Positions 23,137-32,809 of a stretch of DNA of 64,000 bases are shown piece by piece. How positions within the stretch are numbered: position 1 is the stretch's first letter; each line of letters opens with the position of its first letter. The notes beneath the pieces are model-generated. The model was not told the origin of the DNA. It saw only the letters and a list, made by a program, of their open reading frames with translations, and made no database searches. Source of the DNA: Pelodera strongyloides (taxonomy: Eukaryota > Nematoda > Chromadorea > Rhabditida > Rhabditidae). The DNA lies in NCBI GenBank assembly GCA_036852015.1, contig JAANDG010000319.1, forward strand, positions 1 to 64,000, in the 5' to 3' direction. The translations under genes and the position numbers were made by a program.

Positions 23137-24718
23137 TGAACAATTATCAATAGCAATCTAATTGTGAGAGCTTTCTGCATCAGTATTACTCTTATTATAT
23201 GTAATTATAATTCCGAGTACAGACACCTTTTTGTAGAATCTAGCGAGGAAAGTCCTCATGCAGTGCTAACTTTTTATTGAAATTCTTCGCTACACAGCAG
23301 GCTTCCTTCACACTTAGAGTGTTTTATTACTTGTTTCTTTCAAAATAAACATACACATGTTTATTTTAAAATTCCAATGTTCTTTCGAAAAGATGATGTA
23401 ATTGACCAATAATACATTTACATGGCAAGAGTAGGGCTAAAGAAAAAAAATATTTCGCAGGTTACACATATTAGTACGTGAGTGTATGAGCATGACTATA
23501 CAATTATGATGGGTGATACATGATATGGTCATTTTGTACTCATTTTATCAATTGACATATCGAAATTCCCAAAAAAAAACGTTGAATTTCATACGACGTT
23601 CGTACTTTATTAAATGTAAAACACAGCATTTATTATGAGGAAAAAGACACAACGAACAAATCGCACAATAAACTATAGTGGGTAATATATCACTTCAAGC
23701 CCAAGTATGATTGTGTGATTCCCATAACATGTCGAACACTTTTATATTTACCATTGCTTATAATAGCGTCATCACCAATAGATAAAGGCCAGGCTTCCTA
23801 AGTAAGTAGTTTGTGGTTGTTGCCGCCCTATTGTTAGTGTGTCAAACGCTGACACCTTTTTCACATCACTGCCAAATGGACATCACGAGACAAGCTCTGA
23901 CATACCCAAGGTTCGGAAAGTGGTTTTGGAACAAGAAAAACCCCGACCAGTAGAACGGTCACACAATGACGCAATCATTTTGAATATTTTCGTCAAGTCA
24001 ATTACGGTGACATAATGTTGGGAAACGCGCTCAGTTACTCCAAGCTATATGAAAAAGCGAATATACCTTCCGGATCTTATTGTTAGTTTTGTGTGTCAGA
24101 AGTTGTCCCAGATCGAACTTTTCATCTGCGGGGGATTCTGGGCTTTGTCAAAACCCGATAGCCTTTTTTCTTTAGTAAAGTTTTATAAGACGGTATCCCA
24201 GGCATCTCTCGCTCCACCCTCATCCTATATCCCACTATTCTTCTCATACATATGGCTAACTCTCTTATACAACTTTCATTGAAGCTTCCTTTGATCTTCT
24301 CACTGCAGCACACTACCACTCACTCTCTGGCATCTCTTTCATTCTCTAGTTCCATTACACATCCGCTCCTTCTGTTTGTGCACAACATTCACTCATTCAT
24401 GTCACCTTCTCTCTCCCTCCACGTTTCTACCCTTCCTATCTCATCGCCCCACTTCTCTTCCCAATTCCCCTCTCATTATTTCCCCCTCACTCCCGACTCT
24501 GACTCTACTCCATTCCTCTCTCTCACTCTCTCTCTCTCTCTCTCTCTCTCTACCGCCCCTAAACTTGCTCCCGCTTACTCTAACGTGAAGATGAGATGTT
24601 AATAAGAGTAAGATGAGTAACAAAAAGATCTACATCACCTTTATTCTCGTTTATGTTCAATACCGTATACCTGCAAAGGTATCCATGAGTCACCACCTAC
24701 CGTTCCACCACCACAATA
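23137..24718. other. Intergenic, no gene recognised
   Basis: AT-rich DNA after the protease gene, passing into CT-rich low-complexity sequence at about 24400-24560 that includes a (CT)n run near 24517-24552. The longer open frames here are Ser/Leu-rich translations of the CT tract. Confidence 0.6.
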
Positions 24719-25500
24719 AGACAAGGGAGGCAGACAGTCTTCGCACACCCACGCCCACGCGGGGCATTGTTTCGGGAGCTCCCAAGCCTGGTGACTGCCC
24801 TTCCCAACTACGCAGGGAATGTTCTGCTACCTCAGAGTACAATGCCGGGAAATGGTCCAAGTTTCGATTCACCAGTGCCAACCTCAGCGACACTGGTTGC
24901 CAACCGAGAGAGGTTGACTACCAGACCGTACCGCTTGATACCATCAGACGGGCTCTGTTTTTGGTTTCAATACGCTAGACAAAATCCAAGACCGCCTTCT
25001 AGTACTCTGCATACCCACCTCAGTTCCTAACACACCGTCGGCTGGGAATGGTCCAGGAAAGGCATTACTCATGCAGTCCCCGGTGGGTGTCAACAGCCAC
25101 ACGCATCTCAGAACCCGATCTAACGGATGGTATGTAAATAGTACCTCCGAACCGGGCGCCTCCCTTCGGCATAACTTCTGACCACGCATGCGCGAAACTG
25201 AGCTGTGTATGCAGTGTACTAGAAGAGCGGCTTGGATTTTGCCAAGCATATTGAAACCAAAAACAGAGACCGACTGATGGTACCAAGCAGTACAGTCTGG
25301 CAGTCAACCTCTCTCAGTTGGCAACCAGTGTCACCAAGGTTGACACCAGTGAACCGAAACGAGGACCATTTCCCGACATTGCACTCGGAGATAGCAGAAC
25401 ATCCCCAACGTAGAAGGAAAGGGGAGTCACCAGGCTTGGGTGCTCCCGAACCAATGCCTTGGGTGGGTGTGGGTGTGAGAAGACTGGCTGGGTAGTACCT
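24719..25500. repeat. Large inverted repeat, ~290-bp arms
   Basis: The left arm (about 24719-25015) and the right arm (about 25205-25500) are diverged reverse complements around a ~190-bp centre. Matching landmarks: CACCAGGCTTGGG with its complement, the GGGCATTG...CAATGCC block, GTTGACTACCAGACCGTAC against GTACAGTCTGGCAGTCAAC, and GTTTTTGGTTTCAATA against TATTGAAACCAAAAAC. Open frames in both arms are mirror images of each other. The family is not recognised. Confidence 0.88.
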
Positions 25501-25682
25501 TGCCTTAATGTAGTGAAAGTACCGTAGGCAGAGATTGATGGAGACCCGGAGCAGGTATGCTGTTTTGGAGACGAACAAGGACAAATGTGATGTAGACTAC
25601 GTCGGAAAACTGAAAATTTTTTCATCACTGACATCTCATCGTCAAAACCAATACGCAACTTCCAACTCTCATTTAGCACAAT

Positions 25683-25990
25683 TACCCCCCCTCTCTCTCT
25701 CTCGCTCTTTTTCTCTCGTTGTCCCTCTGACCCCCATTCCTTTCTCTACCTATGTATAACCAAATTATATTTTCCTTCTACTAACATTCCCTCCTTACAT
25801 CGCTCTCTAAATCTTCCCCTCTCTCTCTCGCGCTGCCCTTTTCTCTATGTTATACCTAACTTCTCTTTTTATCCCCATCATTGATCGTCTCCCTCTCTCT
25901 CTCCCTCTCTTTCTCCATCTCTCTCTCTCCCTTTCTCTCTCTCTCTCTCTCGCTCTCTCGTTGTCCCTCAGACCCTCATTCCTCTCTCTA
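25683..25990. repeat. CT-rich low-complexity block, copy 1
   Basis: (CT)n tracts with unique stretches. The segment starting AACCAAATTATATTTTCCTT (~25757) is repeated almost exactly at 29607, through CTAACATTCCCTCCTTACAT and CTCTAAATCTTCCCCTCTC. Confidence 0.88.
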
Positions 25991-26017
25991 ACTATGTATA
26001 ACATACTATGATCTTGG

Positions 26018-26142
26018 TTTCCGAGCTTTTTCCAAGAAGTTTCCAATTTTCGGCCGAGGAAAAACCAGGTAGAATTTTACTAACTTCCAACTAGATTTTT
26101 AGTCGGCCGAAAATTGGAAACTTCTTGGAAAAAGCTCGGAAA
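26018..26142. repeat. Short inverted repeat, CCGAGCTTTTTCCAAGAAG arms
   Basis: Arms of ~39 nt start TTTCCGAGCTTTTTCCAAGA and include CAATTTTCGGCCGA, with the complement ending TTGGAAAAAGCTCGGAAA, around a ~45-nt loop. A related, rearranged set lies at 29431-29572. Confidence 0.88.
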
Positions 26143-26653
26143 ACGCTCTCGCCGAGGAGGGCGCAGACAACGATACACCCCACATCGCACGCCGCACAGC
26201 GGCAAAAAACCGCCGCAATATAAAAAATAATACTAAAGAACGTCTACAAAAAATATATAATGTTTATTTTAAAGTAACAACAGCGATGAAAAATAAAACA
26301 AAATCGTAATATGCGTAGAAAATAGAATTAATACTATATTATTCTATAGACGAAAAATATATTATTTTTCTAGTGTAAAAACCTATACAATAATACTAAA
26401 AGATGGTATATTATTATATTAAAGTAGTAAAAAAAGAACAAACTAATACATCACACATACTAGTACATCATATACATACAGTATTAATGACATTAGTATA
26501 TTATACCAAACCTTATTCATGTAAAAACTGTATATAAACAATAGTGAGTACGACGTATATTATAGACAGAGTAACACATACTTATGTAAAATACAGAGCG
26601 ATTTAAAAAATCACAAAGGCACACGATATAAGACAATATCGCGTACCTTTTAA

Positions 26654-26811
26654 CAAATTGGCGACTAGCAACAGAACAAAGAGAGTAAACGTTATCAAGC
26701 ATCAAAGTTATAAACTAACACCAAGAATTAATAAAATTATTAATTCTTGGTGTTAATTTATATACTTTGATGCTTCATAACGTTTACTCTGTTGCTAGCG
26801 CTGCTAATTTG
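26654..26811. repeat. 158-bp near-perfect palindrome
   Basis: Arms from CAAATT to AATTTG are almost fully complementary around AATTAATAAAATTATTAATT. They include CTAGCAACAGA, GTAAACGTTAT, AAGCATCAAAGT and AACACCAAGAATTAAT with their complements. It is a foldback element or recent palindromic duplication and can form a long hairpin. Confidence 0.9.
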
Positions 26812-27229
26812 CTACAATACTATACTTATACAAAGAAACTAAATGTAAAAAGAAGTTAGGATAGGGATCGTTTAGGGAAACGGAGAAAGCAATTAGAAAA
26901 CTGGGACTTCTCTAATTAGTACCTATGGAGAATTTAGCCAATACCTACTAGTATGGAACGCCTCCGCGAATCTTAGATTCGCCACTAGCCACCTGTCGGC
27001 AACTGTATCCATCATCCAGCAACTTTCCTTTCACAGCGTCGTACGGTCGTAGTCGTACCTTGTACCGAATAGCTCCTGGAATCATTAACCTTTTACGTTT
27101 GTCATCTTCACAAAAACGTACCTATACGAAGCGACATAACCACCGTTTTGAGACATAACCACCGTTTTGAAAATACCATAGCTCACGAATTATCGCGCAA
27201 ATCGGGTACTATACACTGAGAGCCGATGA

Positions 27230-27345
27230 GTTGCGCCCCGCACCATTTCGGGCAACAAAATGCGCGCGGAATAGAAATGGCGCGCAAAATGTTTCCCGAA
27301 AGGGGGCGGAAATGGTGCGGGGCGCAACTTGCGCCCCGCACCATT
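27230..27345. repeat. GC-rich inverted repeat, GTTGCGCCCCGCACCATTTC
   Basis: TTGCGCCCCGCACCATTTC at 27231 is followed by its complement GAAATGGTGCGGGGCGCAA ending about 27329, then by a further direct copy. Related GC-rich pieces (CCCGCACCATTTCGCAAC, GGGGGTGTTTCCCCC) continue to ~27710. The block is clearly GC-rich against AT-rich flanks. Confidence 0.8.
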
Positions 27346-27446
27346 TCCGCACCTTTTCGGCAACGTTTTTGAAAGCGCTCGGAGGATCTGCCGTAAGTGC
27401 AGTTGTTGTACTAATATTTTTCCGCCAGCACAGATCTCACATATGT

Positions 27447-27521
27447 TTTGTGGTCGAGTGGTCTAAGCGCTGTTCAGAGAAAGTATCTAACAAGAGTGTA
27501 GGTTGGAATCCAACAAGCTGC
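27447..27521 (+). tRNA. tRNA-like sequence (Leu/Ser type), probable pseudogene
   Basis: An A-box-like TGGTCGAGTGGTCTAAGCGC and a B-box-like GGTTGGAATCC (one mismatch) are spaced as in a tRNA with a long variable arm, followed by TTTCTTTTT. The anticodon stem pairs poorly and the anticodon cannot be fixed. It sits between the GC-rich inverted repeats and may be a SINE head. Confidence 0.35.
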
Positions 27522-27852
27522 TTTCTTTTTGCAGTTGCTACTTTTCCCGCACCATTTCGCAACGGTTTGGGGATGCTTCCCGCAACAATTTGGGGGTGTT
27601 TCCCCCACCAAAACGGCAACTAGAGACGGTGAAAAAACTTTTGCGCGCATCAAATTCTTTTGCGGGAAACACCCCCAAGCTGTTGCCGCGCGCAACTCTT
27701 GAGTTTCGTTGTACGAATGTAACGCAAAACTTTGTAAAACTTCCTCTAATTTCCACTGCATGTGAGCGGGACCCATGGACACACACCACCAAGAAAAGGA
27801 TTTACGAAAAGCACACAATACGACAAATAAACTGAAAACAAATACTAAATGA

Positions 27853-28047
27853 TACCTTGCATAACGAGGCGGGGAAATCAACACGTCGTTATATCCTCTT
27901 TTTAGCTTCAGATCTTCAGCCGTCTGTGCCTGTAGAACGAGCTGAAATAACGTAATTTTGATTGAAAAAAACGCAGTTAGTCATTTTCGGTACAGAAAAA
28001 GCCTAACGTATTTCTAAGTCTACCCAATAACAAAGTGCAGACGACAT
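27853..28047 (-). CDS. Possible small secreted-peptide gene, partial model
   Basis: Two minus-strand segments join in frame across a ~65-nt intron with a TTATTTCAG acceptor. The first gives MSSALCYW, the second (acceptor at ~27945) gives LVLQAQTAEDLKLKRGYND and continues to SPPRYAR before a GT. Together they resemble a short signal peptide followed by a Lys-Arg site (KLKR). Whether translation stops in a further exon or reads on to 27474 through repeat-derived sequence is unclear. No homologue recognised. Confidence 0.3.
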
Positions 28048-28523
28048 GTATAATCGGCCTCGGCGAAAAGGAGTAAAGAAAGAAGACTGGATGATTGGAA
28101 GATGCAAACATAAACCGACAAACCTCGAGGCTTAAGCATAAAAATGGGGACAGTTTGCTTCCACGAAAATCCCATTACATCCGTTCCGTCACCCAACATG
28201 GTATGTTAAGTTGGCGAAGGTTTCGCATGCTGATGCTGAAATAATTAATTCCACAATAAATAGTTGGACAAAAGCTACCGATAGAAGCGGGAAAATGTGT
28301 GGGATCCTCATCCCTCATCCTAATGCAATTTCACCCAAAAATGCTAAATGAATCCTCCCATTGGTGGCAAGGCAAGAACAAATTAGAAACAAAAGGGTAA
28401 GCGAGATGCCGAAACAAATTTTCCCGCGTGTTCGTACACACGGCAATCACGACTAAAACAAGACTATCGCATTTAATTTACCCAATTACAAAGATATTTC
28501 CTACCAGGACTTGATCACCCCAG

Positions 28524-29167
28524 CTACGTCTCCTTCTGTGGGATTGTTTCACCCTTTCTGTCCTCCACAATAGTCCAATAGTCTCCACGGTCAACTGAAA
28601 ACAAAACAAAAATATTTTACCAAGTTGAGCATCAAACTAATATATCTAACTAAACATCTTGTATCGTAGCTCGGAAATACTATTGTATCAAGTTGGTCCA
28701 TGGTACGGTGATTATGGACTAAAATGAAAATGAACGTATAGCATAATGTGAGGCAGTTACCAGTTGCATAAATTTACAATGTAAGCCAAAACAAACAATA
28801 TTAGAAATAAGAAAACAGCTCCTGACGTAGCCATTCAACCACAAGACACAGAAAAAAAAAATTTAATACCTAGCAGGTTCGTATCACTCGTGAAAGAATA
28901 GAACACTAAAATAAGTAACATGTTTTCTCTGTCAATATGGCTTATTACAAACGCAGTCGTGGATAAACGATAAGAGGGTGTGCGAACCTGGAACCGATGA
29001 CCAGGTTTCTATCTGCCACATTGATCCTTCGGACGGAATGGAATCGTAGTCTTCATATCCAGACACTGAACAGAACACTGAAGTAAACAACAACAAAGCG
29101 TAGTCAGTGAGAATCGAACAAATGTATAATGGGAAGAGTACAAAATTGATAACTTACGGCGAGCCAT
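28524..29167 (-). CDS. Three-exon 52-aa protein of unknown function
   Basis: Exons on the minus strand: 29158-29167 (ATGGCTCGCC, 10 nt), 28988-29065 (78 nt), 28524-28594 (71 nt). They total 159 nt ending in TAG, and all three junctions keep the frame. Introns start GTAAGT and GTTCGC and end in TTCAG. The product is small, acidic and rich in Asp, Glu and Trp: it begins MARLSGYEDYDS, has MWQIETW and RGDYWTIVED in the middle, and ends QKET. There is no signal peptide or membrane segment. I do not recognise the family. A longer form with upstream exons is possible, but the model is self-consistent. Confidence 0.55.
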
Positions 29168-29430
29168 GCTAAATGAATAATTTCGTGTAATCCGAAGTAC
29201 AACGGAAAATGCTAGTTATGTAATAACCCAGAACACAATCCTTTATGCGCATACACAAAAAAACATAAATAAGAAACGCAGAAAAACATTAAAATCACTT
29301 TCAAAGAAAAATTTCATAAAAAAACTTTTCGTACGAACGCAGAGTGATGCCTCATGGAATGCGACGCAAAGTCCTGCATCGTAATTTGTAGCATTGCGTA
29401 CATTGCAAACCGCGCCCCTTTTTTCCCCGA

Positions 29431-29572
29431 CCTTTTTCCGAGAATTTTCCGATTATTCTCCAAGAAACTCGGGATTTCCGAGGTTTTTCCAAGAATCTTC
29501 TTGGAGAATAGTCGGAAACTTCTTGGAAAAAGCTCGGAAACGCAAAGTTTCTTGGAAAAAGCTCGGGATTCA
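29431..29572. repeat. Inverted/direct repeats related to 26018-26142
   Basis: CTTGGAAAAAGCTCGG occurs twice on the plus strand, with complements such as CCGAGGTTTTTCCAAGAA and TATTCTCCAAGAA against TTCTTGGAGAATA. It appears to be a rearranged member of the same family as the foldback at 26018. Confidence 0.75.
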
Positions 29573-29606
29573 TTAACGGAGTAAACCTACCTATCTCGCT
29601 GTCCCT

Positions 29607-29883
29607 CTAACCAAATTATATTTTCCTTCTACTAACATTCCCTCCTTACATCTCTCTCTAAATCTTCCCCTCTCTCTCTCTCTCTCGCTCGCTACCCCTC
29701 ACAAGTTTGCTCTCTGTTGTACCTACCTTCTATTTTTATCCCCCCATTAATTTAATTTAATGATTTAATCCCAGGCACCATTTTCTTCATTGCCCCCTAC
29801 CCACTATATTTCTCACTGTTGAACCCCAAGCCCAAGCCCAAACTTCTCTCTCTCTTTCTCTCTCTCTATCTCTCTCTCTCTCT

Positions 29884-29929
<46 letters not shown>

Positions 29930-29930
29930 G
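29607..29930. repeat. CT-rich low-complexity block, copy 2
   Basis: Begins with the ~80-bp segment shared with ~25757 and ends in a long (CT)n tract at 29842-29926. Like copy 1 it lies next to a CCGAGCTTTTTCCAAG-type inverted repeat, but on the opposite side. Confidence 0.88.
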
Positions 29931-30531
29931 TGAGGATGGTAGGCAACGTACCTCCAAGATAAATTTTATTTCAGGTGTTCGTGTTTCGGCATGAGGGTTG
30001 CGAAACTTATGCTGCACAACTGCATCTACAGTCTACAGTTACTACATGTAAATTTATGCAATTTGGGCACTACTCAATATAGGAATGTAGTTATCAACGT
30101 TCTATGGCCGTTCAAAAAACTTCTTTGAGATTCTGGACGAAAGTGGCGATACGGAATTAATAATCGTTAAACTCACAATTTCACAATTCCATTATTTTTT
30201 TAGAATGTGAGGTTAATGCCTTCACCCATCCCGAATCATGCATTCGCGTTAACATTCCAGAAAAAAACAAACAATGGTTTCCCTCAATTAAGTGGCCAAA
30301 TTAAATCAAAATTTCAATTACTTCTTTTCCACATAACAGTCTTCGAACTGATTAATTTTTCTACGTTTATATGTTTCTTATTCTGCTAAAAACTCAACCT
30401 AAACACTAGACTTTTGATGTATTTTGGCGACGTAAATTGTAGGGGAACCTCCGTACGACCTACAAAAGGTAAACTTCAACCTACCTTTAGTTGTCCTGCA
30501 TGCAGTCAATGTACGGGACGGCAGTGTCCTT

Positions 30532-30865
30532 TCATTCTTCTCTTCCACAAGGCATGAAGCATCTTCCAGCAGCGTTGCGGTCGGCGCAAGCGAGGAGCAC
30601 CAGGATGAACAGCTGCAAAGAGTTATAATGGACGATGGGCAAAAAATATGTGTTTAAAGGAGTATGACACATGGTTTTGAAACATGTGCACGGAAAAGAA
30701 GAAGATGTAAAGCGCAGATGTTCATTTATCAAAACAGTTAAGTTTCTAAACGCGTGTATTGCCGCTCCGAGCGGTTAATAACGGATTGTTATATAATAGC
30801 TTGACATGTAGATTACCAGAAAGACAACGATGAGCACTAAGGTGAATGTAATTGTAGCTTACCAT
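30532..30865 (-). CDS. Possible 27-aa hydrophobic/cysteine peptide gene (two exons)
   Basis: The minus strand has ATG|GTAAGC at 30863-30865. An acceptor CTTTGCAG leads to an exon at 30532-30612 reading LFILVLLACADRNAAGRCFM, then PCGREE and a stop. Joined phase 0, this is a signal-like core followed by a pair of Cys. The CFMPC-GR string could be read as a small disulfide ring with an amidation/cleavage signal, but the product is very short for a preprohormone and an extra exon may be missing. Not recognised. Confidence 0.35.
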
Positions 30866-32182
30866 GTCTTAGTGTTGGACGTTAGATGTAATGTTCGAAG
30901 GAGTCCCCATCCCGTATGTTAGTAGGTATTAGGGCATATATGTGAAGCAATCACTGTTCATATCGGCCCTAAATATAAACACTAAATTATTATGAATTCA
31001 AATAATAACAAACATTTAATAAATAAGCATCGAAGAGCGAAAGCATATCACTAATACTTGTGCAAGTAGTAGTTGCTCGCTAACTAACACATGGAAAATA
31101 TAAACTAAAGTAATAAAAAGATATAAGGATCAACATGATAGTATTGGAGAAAGAGACATGTCTATAAAACACAAACTGAAAGTGTGAACGCTATTTTATT
31201 TGCATGCGAACACTCATATGTTAATTTGCAGTCTAATGTTGGCATGCTAAATTTGTGGGCGGGGCTTAGTGGAGGAGAGAGTGAGCGATGGTTAGAGAGG
31301 CTAGGGAATGAGCAATGGTGTTCAAATAAAGTAGGAAAGGGCTGCAAATAATTAGGAAATAGAACAAAGTAATTATTTGTCAATGTATAGTAAAGTATTA
31401 AAGGAATAAAGTGTTCGATAAAGAATAAGGAACGAAAAACTGAGGTGCATTTTCTGTATAAATTTGTTATTTGTTCCAGTTTTTTTGACATGCTAGAAAT
31501 GAAGAAAGACAACAGAGACTACTATATAAAATAAGTAAACTAATACAATACAATACAAAAAGCGTAAGTCAGTCGCGCTGAAGACTCAAAAGGCAGCGGT
31601 CATCTTATCTCTGGATATACATAGCTACTGTTCGATGGGCACCAGAAAGTTCAGTGAATAAGAAAGAAGAGGTAAACAAAATAAATGATGACTGGAAGAT
31701 AACTCATAAGGAATTTAAACTTCCCTCCTATTTCTGTGGCGTTCGAATATCGATAGTAGAGATTACTTATTAGACCACATTTTGTAATGAGCACCGTTCG
31801 TCAAAAAACTCGTTCCTTCTTACCAAGGTTACTAATAAAGTACTGTTAGAAACACAATCGTGTGCACTAAATTATTTTCAGCTCACATTGCCCAACATCT
31901 GCAGAATTCTGTAGTATGCCCCATCTACCTTTCATCGTCCTCTTATGACTTTCTTTCATCTTCTCTTATGACGTTGCGCTCTTTATAAGAGTCTAATAAA
32001 CATTTAAACATTTACCGTAGACCACACAAGTCACGAGCTGTTGCCGGTAAAACCATTCATATTGTTACTGAATATCTTTCATCATATTGATGCTCACTTT
32101 AATATTTAATATTTACTTGAAGAAACACGAAATGTTGGTCTACTTAAACAGGCCTGAAATGCAAAAAAAAATGTTAAACAAA
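30866..32182. other. Intergenic, no gene recognised
   Basis: AT-rich DNA. The 116-residue minus-strand open frame at 31162-31512 has no domain or splice context and looks like chance. Confidence 0.55.
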
Positions 32183-32582
32183 TCTTATTATATAAAGGAG
32201 AAGAGTTTGTCACGGGTTTGTTTTTATGTGCGCAACGAAATCCCTTCATAAAGAAAATTCTTCGATCGAAAGAGCATACAAAATCATTGCCGCTGGCGGG
32301 ATTCGAACCCACGGCAGCCCACAATCTCTCGATTCACAGTCCAACGCTCTACCTGTTGAGCTATGCTAGCTTATAGGAGGAGGATCTTATAAGAGATAGA
32401 AGAGCAATTGCAATAGCAAATTTGCATGAAGTCCAGAACCATATTATACGTTTCCACATAAACGTAAATGAACATCTTTTTTACGTTTGAAGAAATTCTT
32501 TTTTTTTTAAATAGGGTAACAATCGGCCGAAGGCCGATTCCTCCAGTCGGAGAAGAGCCCGTAGGGCTCTTCGAACGGCTGG
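32183..32582 (+). mobile_element. Non-autonomous Helitron, copy 2
   Basis: A 400-bp copy of the element at 6086-6487, again preceded by A and beginning TC, ending CTGG followed by T, with the same two 3' hairpins. High identity over the full length to a copy 26 kb away shows mobility. It lies 228 bp downstream of the collagen stop codon. Confidence 0.92.
32289..32370 (-). tRNA. tRNA-His(GTG)-like sequence inside Helitron copy 2
   Basis: The better-preserved of the two: A box TAGCTCAACAGGTAGAGCG, anticodon loop CTGTGAA, T arm GTGGG-TTCGAAT-CCCGC with full pairing and perfect B box GGTTCGAATCC. The acceptor stem is mostly unpaired and the variable region is long, so it is more likely a tRNA-derived passenger than a working tRNA. 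Confidence 0.6.
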
Positions 32583-32809
32583 TGTTCAATATGCGTCGTT
32601 TCGATATATGGGAGTGTAGATGTTTCTTTCCTACAGACAGGATATGATGAAAGATGTGAAGAGGTTATCACTTATCACAATATATAAAACAAAATCGTTT
32701 CTTGAGTTTACTTGTCCAATCATAGTGTAAATTGATGGTTTCCATATGTGGAATTATATTTTGTAGTTTATAGTTTGGTGGAAGTTGAAGTTTGTTGACT
32801 TGTAGGAAT

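Noticed and set aside
24252..24602. Ser/Leu-rich frames in the CT-rich region
   Set aside because: Low-complexity translation of (CT)n tracts, open in several frames at once.
25219..25679. Pairs of ~120-aa frames in the 24.7-25.7 kb inverted repeat
   Set aside because: The same peptide appears from both arms in mirror orientation because of the inverted repeat; no splice sites or known domain.
27474..27884. 136-aa minus-strand frame as a protein
   Set aside because: Its second half is translated GC-rich repeat; only the first ~30 residues (27853-27945) look like an exon.
31162..31512. 116-aa minus-strand frame
   Set aside because: Composition is Ser/Leu/Phe-rich, with no signal, domain or neighbouring exon; likely chance in AT-rich DNA.
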